Source of the DNA: Arenibacter hampyeongensis | GTDB taxonomy: Bacteria > Bacteroidota > Bacteroidia > Flavobacteriales > Flavobacteriaceae | DNA: 64,000 bases | Assembly: GCF_002909255.1 (NCBI RefSeq) | Contig: NZ_PIOB01000003.1 | Span: 62,001 to 126,000 of the forward strand | Reading direction: 5' to 3' | Shown: positions 1 to 10,195 of the stretch, piece after piece | Numbering within the stretch: position 1 is the first letter of the stretch | Layout: the number at the start of each line of letters is the position of its first letter | The notes under the pieces: generated by a model | Told to the model about the DNA's origin: nothing | Database searches by the model: none | The model's input: only the letters and a program-made list of their open reading frames with translations | Position numbers and translations under genes: made by a program

Positions 1-521
1 TGAAGCCCTTTCATTTCTTCCATGGTCTTAATGGGTTCCAAGGCCTGTTTTTCCAAGCTCTTTACCCGGTCGTCCCAAAACATGGGAGCATTTTCTGGGT
101 CATACTCATCCTTTCCAAGTATACCATTAAATGCTGTGTTTAAAATAGTCGGGGAATTACGTTTCATTAAGGGAATGTTATTGGGCTCCTTAAAAACTCT
201 TTTGCTGCCCAATCCCCTACCGTTACTACCAATGGAAAGATCTAAGAACTCGGCATAACCTGTAGCTGGATGATGGCAACTTGCACAGGCAATGTCTTTG
301 CCTCCTGCAAGAATGGGGTCGTAAAACAATAGTTTCCCCAAAAGTTCCTTCTCCTTTGAATTTGGATTGTCAAGGGGCATTTTAATGCTTTTTGGTAAGG
401 CCGCTACCTTGGCTATTTCTTTAGACTGTACGGAGTCCCCATGCTTCTCCTTTGCAGAATTGCCGCAACCCACCAGCAGTATGGACAGTATTATGGCACT
501 CTTACAAAAATAAATCTTCAT
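1..521 (-). CDS. Di-heme cytochrome c peroxidase family lipoprotein (3' end outside window)
   Basis: The reading frame opens with ATG at 519-521 on the minus strand and runs open to the window edge, giving about 173 residues. The N-terminus is an SPII signal peptide ending in a lipobox (LLVGC). A heme c motif CASCH follows near residue 80 in a context (GKLLFYDPILAGG, then ISCAxCH-like) typical of the MauG/CcpA peroxidase family, and a later MFWDDRVKSLE segment is also usual there. These proteins use two c-type hemes to reduce H2O2 in the periplasm. The second heme site would lie beyond the edge. It follows a Crp/Fnr gene on the same strand with a 70-bp gap, so control by that regulator is possible but only inferred. 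Confidence 0.85.
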   Translation of the reverse strand, partial: MKIYFCKSAIILSILLVGCGNSAKEKHGDSVQSKEIAKVAALPKSIKMPLDNPNSKEKELLGKLLFYDPILAGGKDIACASCHHPATGYAEFLDLSIGSNGRGLGSKRVFKEPNNIPLMKRNSPTILNTAFNGILGKDEYDPENAPMFWDDRVKSLEKQALEPIKTMEEMKGL

Positions 522-591
522 AAATCTCTACTTTTTCCTAGACAAGTTTAGCACTTAATATCCTCAATAACAAACACTAAACCTTCAAAAT

Positions 592-1224
592 CTATAAATC
601 CAACACTTTTATTTGATTTCTATAAAGTTTTATTTTGCCTTCGTTTTCCATTTTTTTCAATAATCGTGACACCACCACTCTCGAGGTGTGAAGGTCATAA
701 GCTATTTCTTGATGTGTGGCGTACAACAAGTCATCATTGGTAACTTTGGCCTTATCCTGCAAATGCTTCAGTAATCTTTCGTCCATTCTAAGAAAGGCAA
801 GAGTATCTATAGTCTCCATAAGCTCCATCATCCTTGCATTGTAACTGTCCAGGATAAACCGCTGCCAAGTCTTATATTTTCCCATCCAAGTTTCCATGTA
901 ACCTACAGGAATCATTAATATTTCGGTATCGGTTTCTGCTACAGCCCTTATTCCACTTTTTTTATTTCCCATGCAACAGGAAAAAGTCATGGCACAGGTG
1001 TCCCCTTTTTCAACAAAGTACAACAACAGTTCATTGCCGTCATCATCCTCCCTTAATACCTTAATAGCTCCACTTAGCAACAAGGGCATGGACTTAATGT
1101 TATCACCGATTTCCATTAGAGTTTGGCCTTGACTAACTTTTTTATAGCTACCAACTGTCCTAATTTCCTCCAACAACTCTGGTTCAAAAAGATAGCCATA
1201 ATGTAATTCCAATGCTTCTGTCAT
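592..1224 (-). CDS. Crp/Fnr family transcriptional regulator
   Basis: This 210-residue protein has the cyclic-nucleotide-binding-type beta-roll in the first half and a winged helix-turn-helix at about residues 170-198 (THQEIAYDLHTSR then VVVSRLLKKME), the usual Crp/Fnr order and length. It lacks the N-terminal cysteine cluster of E. coli FNR. Instead three cysteines (C77, C83, C84 in DTCAMTFSCCMGN) sit in the effector domain, which might sense redox state or NO; that is inference. It lies 10 bp after an aldose-epimerase-like gene and just before a cytochrome c peroxidase gene. It is the only Crp/Fnr-type regulator in the window and so the nearest candidate for the Fnr-like boxes at 42.5 and 56.3 kb. 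Confidence 0.9.
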   Translation of the reverse strand: MTEALELHYGYLFEPELLEEIRTVGSYKKVSQGQTLMEIGDNIKSMPLLLSGAIKVLREDDDGNELLLYFVEKGDTCAMTFSCCMGNKKSGIRAVAETDTEILMIPVGYMETWMGKYKTWQRFILDSYNARMMELMETIDTLAFLRMDERLLKHLQDKAKVTNDDLLYATHQEIAYDLHTSRVVVSRLLKKMENEGKIKLYRNQIKVLDL

Positions 1225-1234
1225 ACTTACCGTA

Positions 1235-2014
1235 TCAAATATTTGGTTGTATAATTACCGAAAAAATCTTCTCCATCCTATTTATATTTAGAAATCCGGT
1301 ATGCAGTTGTTCCTGGCGAACCGCATAGGGATAAAAGGAAATAGGTTCTATACACAGCATATTGGGAACCTCTGTCCACAACATAAAATTTCCAAAACCT
1401 TCCGTTTTTATGCCAAGTCCCCCAATATCCAATAAAGTAATGGAATTGCATTCCAAAATTGGCAGTGCCCTGCTTCCTGCTGCAAGTACCTCTTGTAAGG
1501 TAATTGTTCTATCACCGGCTTGTATCGTTACATTTTCTGAATGTAACTTAAAGGCCGGATGGTATCCCAACATAAATGGCATTCCCTCTTCACCCCTTAT
1601 CTTAAATTGAATTTTAAGTCCCTTTTCCATGATTTCGTAAGATTTCAGGAATTCGAAATCATAGGGCCATGCTAAATATTCTTCCGTGGATTTCGCTGGA
1701 AATTTAGAGTTTTTTATTTGAGTGCCGGAAACATATATTTTACTGAAAACTGCTTTCGTTTTGGTTTGGGAAACAAGTTCATATTCCATTTCCCTCAATA
1801 GACCATGTTGATCCTGTATTGCATTTCCTTTTGGAGTTGTAACCCTAAAATTGGCCTCAATGGTGGGACCTATTATTGGAAACATTTCAGTATCGGAATT
1901 TCGCCATCCCGGGCTACCCTTTTGATGAATATACTCATGGCCATGCACCTTATAGCCTACCAACTCACCAGCATCGATACCTACTATTTGATTATGTAGT
2001 TTCAAACTCACCAT
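1235..2014 (-). CDS. Aldose 1-epimerase (LacX-like) family protein
   Basis: The 259-residue protein belongs to the galactose-mutarotase-like beta-sandwich superfamily. Recognisable segments are PIIGPT near residue 47, DQHGLLR near 68, GYHPAF near 150 (catalytic-His region) and a C-terminal WTEVPNMLCIEP block. Family members interconvert sugar anomers in the cytoplasm; the LacX-like branch has no well-defined substrate. There is no signal peptide. It is followed 10 bp later by the Crp/Fnr gene on the same strand and may be co-transcribed with it, though no functional link is evident. Confidence 0.8.
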   Translation of the reverse strand: MVSLKLHNQIVGIDAGELVGYKVHGHEYIHQKGSPGWRNSDTEMFPIIGPTIEANFRVTTPKGNAIQDQHGLLREMEYELVSQTKTKAVFSKIYVSGTQIKNSKFPAKSTEEYLAWPYDFEFLKSYEIMEKGLKIQFKIRGEEGMPFMLGYHPAFKLHSENVTIQAGDRTITLQEVLAAGSRALPILECNSITLLDIGGLGIKTEGFGNFMLWTEVPNMLCIEPISFYPYAVRQEQLHTGFLNINRMEKIFSVIIQPNI

Positions 2015-2085
2015 GTACTTGCACTTTTTATCTGAAATTCAACTATTTACAGTCCTTGTAGGACCAACATAATTATCCAATGCTT

Positions 2086-3327
2086 CTACTCGAATTGTAT
2101 GGCTTTTACCGGAGAAATTTTAGTTATAATATAGGACGGCACAAGCAACATCAGTAGGCATAAAACCAACACACCAAGATTAAGGAACAAAACCGTTAAA
2201 ATATCAATGTGCACGGGAATATAATCTATATAATATTCCTTCGGGTTTGGAAACTTAAACATACGAAATTTATACTGCAACCCAATAATGCCCAATCCAA
2301 TGATATTACCCAACAACAGTCCAACACCTATCAAATAAGTAGCATTGTACAAGAATATCTTACGTATACTCCAATTGGAAGACCCCAAGGCTTTTAAAAT
2401 CCCTATCATTTGGGTGCGTTCCAAAATTAAAACTAGAAGTGCCGTAATCATGTTAATACCTCCCACAATGATCATTATACCAATGATCAGTGCTATATTA
2501 AAATCGAATAGGCCCAACCATTCAAAAATTCTATAGTATTTGTCCTTTATGGTCTGAGTATCCAGATCGGACAAAGTTTTTCCATAAATTTCTTTGGCCT
2601 TATTGTCTATTTCATCAAAATTATCGACAAATATCTCAAAGTTACCCACTTCATTATCCGCCCATTTATTCATATGCTGAATGTGACGCAGGTCGATAAA
2701 AATATAGGATCCATCCAGCTCTTCAAAACCACTATCGTAGATTCCCGTAATAGTAAATTTCCTTTGATTGGGCATTTTGGATTCATCATCTTCCTTAAAG
2801 AAAATAGCAACGAACGAATCGCCCGTTTTCAGTCTTAGTCGATTAGCCAGTACCCGTGAAATTAAGGTCTCATCATTGATTTCTCCTACGAAATTGGGTA
2901 AGGCCCCATCTACCAGAAACTCCTTAAAAACCTCCCAATTATAATCGGCCCCAACCCCTTTGGCTATAACCCCTTCAAAAGTTTCTTCCGTTCTTATTAT
3001 ACCGGCTTTAGTAGCTACTGCCTGAATATGCTGTATTCCACTAACCGATTTAAATTGCGGATAAAAATCCTGATCAAGGGAAACAGGGACCATGGACACG
3101 TCGGAAGTGTTGTTGTCATAGTTATATATCTGGATATGGCCATTAAAGGCGGCTATTTTTTCGCGTATCTTGTGCTTTAATCCAACTCCGGTCGAAATGG
3201 CCACCAACATCATTATTACTCCCAATGAAATTGCCGCAATAGCTATTTTTATTATTGGTGCAGATATGCTAATTTTATGCTCCTTCCCTGTAACAAGGCG
3301 CTTGGCAATAAAAAATTCTAAATTCAA
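2086..3327 (-). CDS. Lol-type ABC transporter permease (FtsX/MacB fold)
   Basis: The 413-residue inner-membrane protein starts MNLEFFIAKRL and has one transmembrane segment near residues 22-45, a large periplasmic MacB-PCD-type domain, and three C-terminal segments near 279-302, 325-350 and 375-400. This is the LolC/LolE topology, so its likely job is lipoprotein release toward the outer membrane, with an ATPase encoded elsewhere. The CDS begins only 3 bp from the divergent start of the neighbouring lipoprotein gene, so its promoter must lie inside that gene. Confidence 0.85.
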   Translation of the reverse strand: MNLEFFIAKRLVTGKEHKISISAPIIKIAIAAISLGVIMMLVAISTGVGLKHKIREKIAAFNGHIQIYNYDNNTSDVSMVPVSLDQDFYPQFKSVSGIQHIQAVATKAGIIRTEETFEGVIAKGVGADYNWEVFKEFLVDGALPNFVGEINDETLISRVLANRLRLKTGDSFVAIFFKEDDESKMPNQRKFTITGIYDSGFEELDGSYIFIDLRHIQHMNKWADNEVGNFEIFVDNFDEIDNKAKEIYGKTLSDLDTQTIKDKYYRIFEWLGLFDFNIALIIGIMIIVGGINMITALLVLILERTQMIGILKALGSSNWSIRKIFLYNATYLIGVGLLLGNIIGLGIIGLQYKFRMFKFPNPKEYYIDYIPVHIDILTVLFLNLGVLVLCLLMLLVPSYIITKISPVKAIQFE

Positions 3328-3330
3328 TTT

Positions 3331-4578
3331 ATGGCAGTTTTTTCCGTTTTCAAAAATACAGTTTTATTATTGTTTTTTACACTTTCTTCTTGTGGAAACC
3401 CTACCAAAGCCCATAATAAGGAACTTAATTCCCAAGTGGCTCAAGACACCTTGGCTACCAAATTGCCCATAGTCGTAGCCGCCAATAGAACCGAAGCCTA
3501 TCTACCCTTGTTACAAGGAAAAAAAGTAGGTGTGGTGGCCAATCAGACCAGTGTTATCTTTAAAGATACCGAACCCCTATCCTACACCCATATTGTAGAT
3601 TCACTTTTGTCCCTAAACATTGATATTAAACAAGTATTTGCACCAGAGCACGGGTTTCGAGGCGAGGCAGATGCAGGTGAAAAAGTGAGCGACGGCAGGG
3701 ACGAAAAAACCGGGCTTCCCATAATTTCCCTATACGGAAAGAACCGTAAGCCCTCTAGTGAACAATTAAAAAACCTTGATGTTGTACTATTCGACATTCA
3801 GGATGTAGGGGTAAGGTTCTATACCTATATAGCCACCATGCAATTGGTCATGGAGGCATGCGCCCAAAACAACATTCCTGTAATTGTCTTGGATAGGCCA
3901 AATCCGAACGGACACTATGTAGATGGCCCCACCATGGAAACCGAACATAGAGGATTTTTAGGAATGACCAATATTCCTTTGGTATATGGTATGACCATTG
4001 GGGAATACGCCAATATGATCAATCAAGAGGGTTGGTTGGAAAATAAGGCTGTAGCGAACCTAACCGTAATACCAATGGAGCACTACGATCATCACAAGGA
4101 TTATATTCTACCTATTAGGCCATCTCCAAACTTACCTAATAACACCTCAATTTATCTTTATCCCAGTTTGGGATTGTTTGAAGGAACAAATGTTAATGCA
4201 GGTCGTGGAACAGAATTTCAATTTCAGCGTTATGGCGCCCCCTTTATGGACAGTACCCAATACAACTTTAAATATATACCCGTCCCAAATTTTGGATCTA
4301 AGGACCCAAAACATAATGGTAAAATTTGTTACGGCAAGGACCTGTCACAGACTCCAAAAATGAATACTGTGGATTTGAATTATATATTGGACGCCTATAG
4401 AAACACTAAAGACAAGAGTCTGTTCTTTAATAACAGTGGCTTCACCAGACATGCAGGGACTGAAGTTTTACAAAAGCAGATAGAAACAGGTCTTTCCCAT
4501 GAAGAAATTAAGAAGACTTGGCAAATTGATATTAACCGTTTCAAGAAAATAAGGGCCAAATACCTTATTTACAATTGA
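3331..4578 (+). CDS. DUF1343 / NamZ-type exo-beta-N-acetylmuramidase lipoprotein
   Basis: The 415-residue protein begins with an SPII signal peptide (LLLFFTLSSC, lipid Cys near residue 21). The body matches the DUF1343 family: GKKVGVVANQTS near residue 70, FAPEHGFRG near 111, LFDIQDVGVRFYTYI near 152, DRPNPNG near 187 and LFEGTNVNAGRGTE near 280. DUF1343 includes NamZ, which removes MurNAc from the ends of peptidoglycan fragments, so a role in cell-wall turnover is likely. The start codon lies 3 bp from the divergent permease start, and the 3' end overlaps the convergent hydroxylase gene by 10 bp. Confidence 0.88.
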   Translation: MAVFSVFKNTVLLLFFTLSSCGNPTKAHNKELNSQVAQDTLATKLPIVVAANRTEAYLPLLQGKKVGVVANQTSVIFKDTEPLSYTHIVDSLLSLNIDIKQVFAPEHGFRGEADAGEKVSDGRDEKTGLPIISLYGKNRKPSSEQLKNLDVVLFDIQDVGVRFYTYIATMQLVMEACAQNNIPVIVLDRPNPNGHYVDGPTMETEHRGFLGMTNIPLVYGMTIGEYANMINQEGWLENKAVANLTVIPMEHYDHHKDYILPIRPSPNLPNNTSIYLYPSLGLFEGTNVNAGRGTEFQFQRYGAPFMDSTQYNFKYIPVPNFGSKDPKHNGKICYGKDLSQTPKMNTVDLNYILDAYRNTKDKSLFFNNSGFTRHAGTEVLQKQIETGLSHEEIKKTWQIDINRFKKIRAKYLIYN

Positions 4579-5420
4579 CGTGTAGATTCCAAATCCATCT
4601 TTTCCGGAGATTTGTAGCGCTTAAAAGGAATTTTCAACAAGGCCCCTATATTGGAATTCTCCTTTTCATTGGGATAGGTATCCACTCCATATACTATTTG
4701 ATCGTTGGGCAATTTTAGGAAGGTTCCAAAAAGACGGTCCCAAATAGAAAAAATATTTCCATAATTACTATCCGTATAGGGTAATTTATAGTGATGATGC
4801 ACTTTGTGCATGTCCGGTGAGACAATAACCCAACTCATTACATTATCCACCTTTTTGGGCAGTGAAATATTGGCATGGTTAAATTGCGACAAAACAACCG
4901 AAAGAGCCTGATATATCATAATTATGGCCACTGGAGCCCCAACCACGAAAGTCCCAAAGCAGGTAAATGCAAAACGGACCAGACTTTCTCCTGGGTGGTG
5001 CCTATTGGCAGTAGTAGTGTCTACCTCGTGATCCGTATGATGAATAAGATGAAAGCCCCATAGCACTTTAACCTTGTGCTCTACCCAATGGGCCAACCAA
5101 GCACTAAGTAAATCCAACAACATTACTCCCACCAATACCTTTAGCCATATGGGCATAATGGGCAACCAATTCAACACGCCAAAATCATTTGCTATGGTCC
5201 AATCACTGGTTTTTAAAAGTAAAAAAGCCAATGGAAAATTAACCAAGATGGTAGTAAGCGTAAAGAAAATATTAATTCCGGCATGTCTTATCTTGCTGTA
5301 TTTTAATTGAAACAAGGGAATAATGTACTCCAATATCCAAAAAAAGGCTATCCCTGAAACCAAAATGATACTTCGGTGTGCAGAAGGTATAGTTTCAAAA
5401 TAAGTATAAATTGATTCCAT
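4569..5420 (-). CDS. Sterol desaturase / fatty acid hydroxylase family membrane protein
   Basis: This 283-residue protein has several hydrophobic segments and the histidine clusters of the di-iron membrane hydroxylases: HWVEH near residue 112, HLIHHTDHEVD near 124 and HKVHHHY near 205, plus TANRHHP near 137. Members hydroxylate or desaturate sterols, fatty acids or carotenoids; the substrate cannot be read from sequence. It converges on the DUF1343 gene with a 10-bp overlap of the ends. Confidence 0.88.
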   Translation of the reverse strand: MESIYTYFETIPSAHRSIILVSGIAFFWILEYIIPLFQLKYSKIRHAGINIFFTLTTILVNFPLAFLLLKTSDWTIANDFGVLNWLPIMPIWLKVLVGVMLLDLLSAWLAHWVEHKVKVLWGFHLIHHTDHEVDTTTANRHHPGESLVRFAFTCFGTFVVGAPVAIIMIYQALSVVLSQFNHANISLPKKVDNVMSWVIVSPDMHKVHHHYKLPYTDSNYGNIFSIWDRLFGTFLKLPNDQIVYGVDTYPNEKENSNIGALLKIPFKRYKSPEKMDLESTRQL

Positions 5421-5515
5421 TGTCTAAATTTACAAAATAGTTGTCGGGTATAAAACGTATAAAAGTGAATTGAAAGTTTTGTAAATACCGGTATAAAAAC
5501 TAAAACAAATCCTTT

Positions 5516-6013
5516 CTACTTAAGACGTATTAATTTTTTCATTTCTTCCACAATATTATAGGCCGCCGGGCAAATGGCCACATTTTTCAGGGTAAGATGA
5601 CTAATTTGCTGAAACTTTTTTCTGTCCGTGTGGGGAAATTCGCGGCAGGCCTTGGGTCTTACATCATAGATGGAGCAGTAATTTTCCGCATCCAAAAACG
5701 TACATGGAACCCCTTGCAATACATAATCATTATCCTCATCCAACCTCAAAAATTCATCAATAAATTTTTGGGGTTTCATCCTAAAATGCTTCGCAATACG
5801 CTCCACATCAGCATTGGTAAATAGGGGCCCAGTAGTCTTACAACAATTGGCACAGTTTAGGCAATCGGTCTTTTTAAACTCTGCCTCATGTAAGTCCTGC
5901 ATAATATAATCAAGGTCTTTAGGCGGTTTTCTCTTTAGTTTTCCAAAGAATTTCCTATTCTCGTTGTGCTTCTCCTGTGCAAGCTTGGGAAGTTGCTTAA
6001 TTACCTCATCCAT
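5516..6013 (-). CDS. YkgJ-type cysteine cluster protein
   Basis: The 165-residue protein carries the conserved cysteine pattern of the YkgJ/UPF0153 (CxxCxxCC) family: DCLNCANCC near residue 56, then CTFLD, YCSIYD and RPKACREFPH. The cysteines probably bind a metal or Fe-S cluster; the function is not established. It is divergent from the methyltransferase gene at 6077, with 63 bp between them. Confidence 0.85.
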   Translation of the reverse strand: MDEVIKQLPKLAQEKHNENRKFFGKLKRKPPKDLDYIMQDLHEAEFKKTDCLNCANCCKTTGPLFTNADVERIAKHFRMKPQKFIDEFLRLDEDNDYVLQGVPCTFLDAENYCSIYDVRPKACREFPHTDRKKFQQISHLTLKNVAICPAAYNIVEEMKKLIRLK

Positions 6014-6076
6014 TATGGAATAAACTTTTAAAAGTTGGTTAAAAGTCCCACATTTGCATCAAAATAACAAATTTAT

Positions 6077-6790
6077 ATGGCTAAGGACATTTTGGGCAAT
6101 GCACTCTTGGATTATCAATCAGGTAATTACACTGAGGATATCAAGACATATTCCTCCTTGGATGAAGAGGATATTATTCCTGTCCCCTACCTATTTAGGG
6201 ACTTTAAAAAAATGCCCCCTTTGGAACAAAAGGCCCTGAAGTATTGCAAAGGCAGTGTCCTGGACATTGGTTGTGGCGCAGGTAGCCATAGTCTTTATTT
6301 ACAAAAAAAAGGATTCTCGGTAACGGCCTTGGACAATTCCCCTGGAGCCATTGATACGTGTCAAAAAAGGGGATTGGAGCAAACTGTTTTATCTGGCATC
6401 CACGATTTTGACCTTCATAAATACGACACCCTTCTTATGCTTATGAACGGAATAGGCATAGTGGGAAAGTTGAAAAACATCGACTCCTTTTTTACACATT
6501 TAAAATCGCTCTTAAAACCTAAGGGGCAGATCCTTCTGGATTCCAGTGATATTATTTATATGTATGATGAGGATGAGGATGGGGGATACTGGATTCCTGA
6601 CGACCAAGATTATTACGGAGAGGTGACCTTTGAAATGGAGTATAAAGGCGAGAAAAGTGAACCTCTTGATTGGTTGTATATGGATTACAACACCTTACAA
6701 CGTGCCGCTAACGCCAATAACTTGGCTTGTGAGCTTGTAAGCAAAGGAAAACATTACGACTATCTAGCTAAACTTACACAATTAAGGTAA
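6077..6790 (+). CDS. Class I SAM-dependent methyltransferase
   Basis: The 237-residue protein has the SAM-binding motif I VLDIGCGAGSHSLYL near residue 60, motif II ALDNSPGAID near 83 and a DTLLMLMNGIG strand near 115. The substrate is unknown. There is no signal peptide, so it is cytoplasmic. It starts 63 bp from the divergent YkgJ gene. Confidence 0.85.
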   Translation: MAKDILGNALLDYQSGNYTEDIKTYSSLDEEDIIPVPYLFRDFKKMPPLEQKALKYCKGSVLDIGCGAGSHSLYLQKKGFSVTALDNSPGAIDTCQKRGLEQTVLSGIHDFDLHKYDTLLMLMNGIGIVGKLKNIDSFFTHLKSLLKPKGQILLDSSDIIYMYDEDEDGGYWIPDDQDYYGEVTFEMEYKGEKSEPLDWLYMDYNTLQRAANANNLACELVSKGKHYDYLAKLTQLR

Positions 6791-6851
6791 TACCTGTGGA
6801 AATTTGTCGTTATCTTTAAAGTAACATGCCCTTATTCCAAATTTATTAAAA

Positions 6852-7631
6852 ATGAAGAAGTTATCCATTTTAATTTTCTTGACCTTTGCCTTAATTCTAG
6901 GCTGTTCCAAGGACTCCAATGAAAGCGACGCCCTAAAGGTAGACAAGACAGCAAATTTAAAAGGTCCAGGCGATTCGGCCAATGAATTCCTTTCCGACTC
7001 CAAATTTAAAAACTTAATGATTGAAATTGGTTATGTAACTAATTTCAGACCCACAGAAACAGCGATTACCAATTTTGTAGACCTTCTTAAAGAACGGACC
7101 CACAAGGATAATATTAGCATCATTTACAAGGAATTGAAATCCCCACAAAAGGATAGCCTAAATGTGGAGGAAATAGCCGATCTGGAAAAAGAAAATAGAA
7201 CTATCTACAATAATGAAGACACTTTAGGGCTTTACATCTATTTTACCGATGCAGCTTCCAGTGATGATAAACCTGAAGAAGATCTGGTTACACTTGGAGC
7301 CGTTTACAGAAATACCTCCATGGTTATTTACGAGGCTACCGTTAGAAAATTGGCCGCCAGGAGTTCCCTAATTAGTAATTCTACTGTAGAAACTGCCACT
7401 TTAAACCATGAGGCAGGTCATTTATTTGGTTTGGTCGACCTGGGAACACCATCTGTTAACGAGCATCAAGATCCGGATGCCAAAAGTCACTGTAATATTC
7501 AGAATTGTCTAATGCGGGCAGAACTACAATTTGGCTGGGGAATGGCCAAAATGTTGACCTCAAAAGGTGGAGCGGTCCCTAATTTTGGAGTGGAATGCAT
7601 TGCAGACCTTCAAGCCAATGGAGGAAAGTAG
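6852..7631 (+). CDS. Predicted zinc metalloprotease lipoprotein
   Basis: The 259-residue protein has an SPII signal (LTFALILGC, Cys near residue 19). Near residue 186 it has a zinc site HEAGHLFGLVD, i.e. the HExxHxxGxxD pattern of metzincin-like peptidases, followed by a CNIQNCLM segment in which the Met may be the Met-turn. It is probably a surface or periplasmic peptidase. Substrate unknown. It sits 61 bp after the methyltransferase gene. Confidence 0.8.
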   Translation: MKKLSILIFLTFALILGCSKDSNESDALKVDKTANLKGPGDSANEFLSDSKFKNLMIEIGYVTNFRPTETAITNFVDLLKERTHKDNISIIYKELKSPQKDSLNVEEIADLEKENRTIYNNEDTLGLYIYFTDAASSDDKPEEDLVTLGAVYRNTSMVIYEATVRKLAARSSLISNSTVETATLNHEAGHLFGLVDLGTPSVNEHQDPDAKSHCNIQNCLMRAELQFGWGMAKMLTSKGGAVPNFGVECIADLQANGGK

Positions 7632-7781
7632 CCATAAAACCCTTGGCAAAAACCAAATATAGGTATTGATCAACTCTAAAGATTTCTTCAAGAAAGAATC
7701 ACTAGAACTAAAGGAACAAAGCTGAATAAATTTAAATTCCCGGAAAAATCCTGTTGGGCACTTTCGGATTTACCTTGGGAA

Positions 7782-7810
7782 CTAGTTTCCAGTTTCTAGT
7801 TTCCAGTTTC
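7782..7810 (+). repeat. Two tandem copies of a 14-bp unit
   Basis: The unit CTAGTTTCCAGTTT is present twice back to back (7782-7795, 7796-7809) in the gap before ridA. Short tandem units of this kind occur between flavobacterial genes; no function is apparent. The rest of the gap 7632-7860 shows nothing else clear. Confidence 0.8.
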
Positions 7811-7860
7811 TAAGATAATAATTGCTAATTTTACGATCCATTAATATTGAATCAATTCAA

Positions 7861-8241
7861 ATGAAAAAAATAATTACCACAAAAAATGCCCCTGCGCCAA
7901 TAGGACCATACAATCAGGCTATTTTGGCAGGTAACACCTTATATATTTCCGGACAAATACCCATTGACCCCAAAACCGGGGAATTGGTATCTGGGGATAT
8001 AAAAAAGGAAACAGAGCAATCCATGCAAAATTTAAAAGCCATTCTTACCGAGGCAGGAATGACTTTTGAAAATGTTGTTAAATCCTCAATCTTTGTAAAG
8101 GATATGCATCAGTTTGCACAAATAAATGAGGTATATGGCGCTTATTTTGATGCGGATACCGCTCCAGCCAGGGAAACAGTTGAAGTAGCAAATCTACCCA
8201 AGTTTGTAAACGTGGAAATATCCATGATCGCGCTTAAATAG
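7861..8241 (+). CDS. ridA: RidA family reactive-imine deaminase
   Basis: Start chosen at ATG 7861 (MKKIITTKNAPAPIGPYNQ), because the extra 13 residues of the longer frame from 7822 do not belong to the family. The resulting 126 residues match RidA/YjgF: APAPIGPYNQAI at the start, LYISGQIPIDP near residue 30, the catalytic-Arg segment APARETVEV near 104. RidA hydrolyses enamine/imine intermediates made by PLP enzymes. Its last 8 bp overlap the convergent kinase gene. Confidence 0.93.
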   Translation: MKKIITTKNAPAPIGPYNQAILAGNTLYISGQIPIDPKTGELVSGDIKKETEQSMQNLKAILTEAGMTFENVVKSSIFVKDMHQFAQINEVYGAYFDADTAPARETVEVANLPKFVNVEISMIALK

Positions 8242-9085
8242 AAGCTCTGTGGAACTCAACAAGACCTTCAATTGGTCTTTGCCTAATAACACCAAGTACC
8301 AAATCATTTCTTTCAACCACAGTTGCCAGTTCCTCACGTAGGTAATAGGCTATACTGCCCACAAAACTTACAGGAACTTTTGTAGCCAATTCAAACTGCA
8401 TGATATAGTTATTAATAAACTGCTGAAAGCCTTTATCTATAACTCCCCTGCAATATGGATGATTTTTATTTTCTACTATAAATCTGGCAAAAGTGGCAAG
8501 ATATGTATTGGGATTAGGTTGCTTGTACAAATTTTCCTTGATTACGTCGGCATCCAAATTATATTCCTTGGCGAATTTGGTAGCCAAATCTTGCGGCATT
8601 TTATTAAAATAGTAATCCCTTATCAATTTTCTCCCGAAAAAGTTACCGCTACCATCATCCATGGGAATATACCCCAATGAGGTAACTTTTTGATGTAATT
8701 CTTCACCATCATAATAGCTGCAATTGGAACCTGTTCCTAAAATACAAACAATTCCATGTTGCCCTAATTTTGTTGTGGCGAATATTGCGGCATAAGTATC
8801 TTCCTTTACTTCTGCTTTTGCCTTGGGAAAAAAATCGTTAAAAATCTCTGTTAAAAACTTTTTCATCCTATCGGTTCCACATCCGGCGCCATAGAAAAAT
8901 AAGTGTGTAACATTCTCCCTGTTCTTGGAAAGTTCAAAATTATTGGCCAAACGGTCTTCGATTACAGGACGGGTCAATACTTCAGGGCTTAATCCCAAAG
9001 TTTGTGTCATGAATAACTGGTTACCCTTGTCATCCAAGGCAATCCAATCCGATTTTGTTGCGCCACTATCTACAATCAATATCAT
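8234..9085 (-). CDS. BadF/BadG/BcrA-type kinase, N-acetylglucosamine kinase-like
   Basis: The 283-residue protein has the ASKHA ATPase fold: phosphate-1 loop VDSGATKSDW at residues 5-14, CILGTGSNCSYYDG near 115 and DDGSGNFFGRKLI near 142. Bacteroidota proteins of this size are usually annotated as GlcNAc kinase-like. A sugar kinase role fits the glycolytic neighbours gapA and pfkA upstream on the same strand, but a hairpin terminator separates it from gapA. Confidence 0.82.
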   Translation of the reverse strand: MILIVDSGATKSDWIALDDKGNQLFMTQTLGLSPEVLTRPVIEDRLANNFELSKNRENVTHLFFYGAGCGTDRMKKFLTEIFNDFFPKAKAEVKEDTYAAIFATTKLGQHGIVCILGTGSNCSYYDGEELHQKVTSLGYIPMDDGSGNFFGRKLIRDYYFNKMPQDLATKFAKEYNLDADVIKENLYKQPNPNTYLATFARFIVENKNHPYCRGVIDKGFQQFINNYIMQFELATKVPVSFVGSIAYYLREELATVVERNDLVLGVIRQRPIEGLVEFHRASI

Positions 9086-9105
9086 ATAACAAGTTTATTA
9101 AAAAA

Positions 9106-9147
9106 GAATCCTGAAAATAAGCAAAATATCGCTCACTTTCAGGATTC
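9106..9147 (-). terminator. Rho-independent terminator after gapA
   Basis: A perfect 11-bp inverted repeat (GAATCCTGAAA at 9106-9116, TTTCAGGATTC at 9137-9147) with a 20-nt loop is followed, reading the minus strand, by a run of five T. It lies between the end of gapA and the start of the kinase gene. Confidence 0.75.
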
Positions 9148-9169
9148 ATTAAATTATTACCCAATAAGA

Positions 9170-10189
<1,020 letters not shown>

Positions 10190-10195
10190 TTAAAA

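Noticed and set aside
22-258. 78-codon plus-strand frame at the left edge
   Set aside because: Opposite the cytochrome c peroxidase frame, which has a signal peptide and a heme motif.
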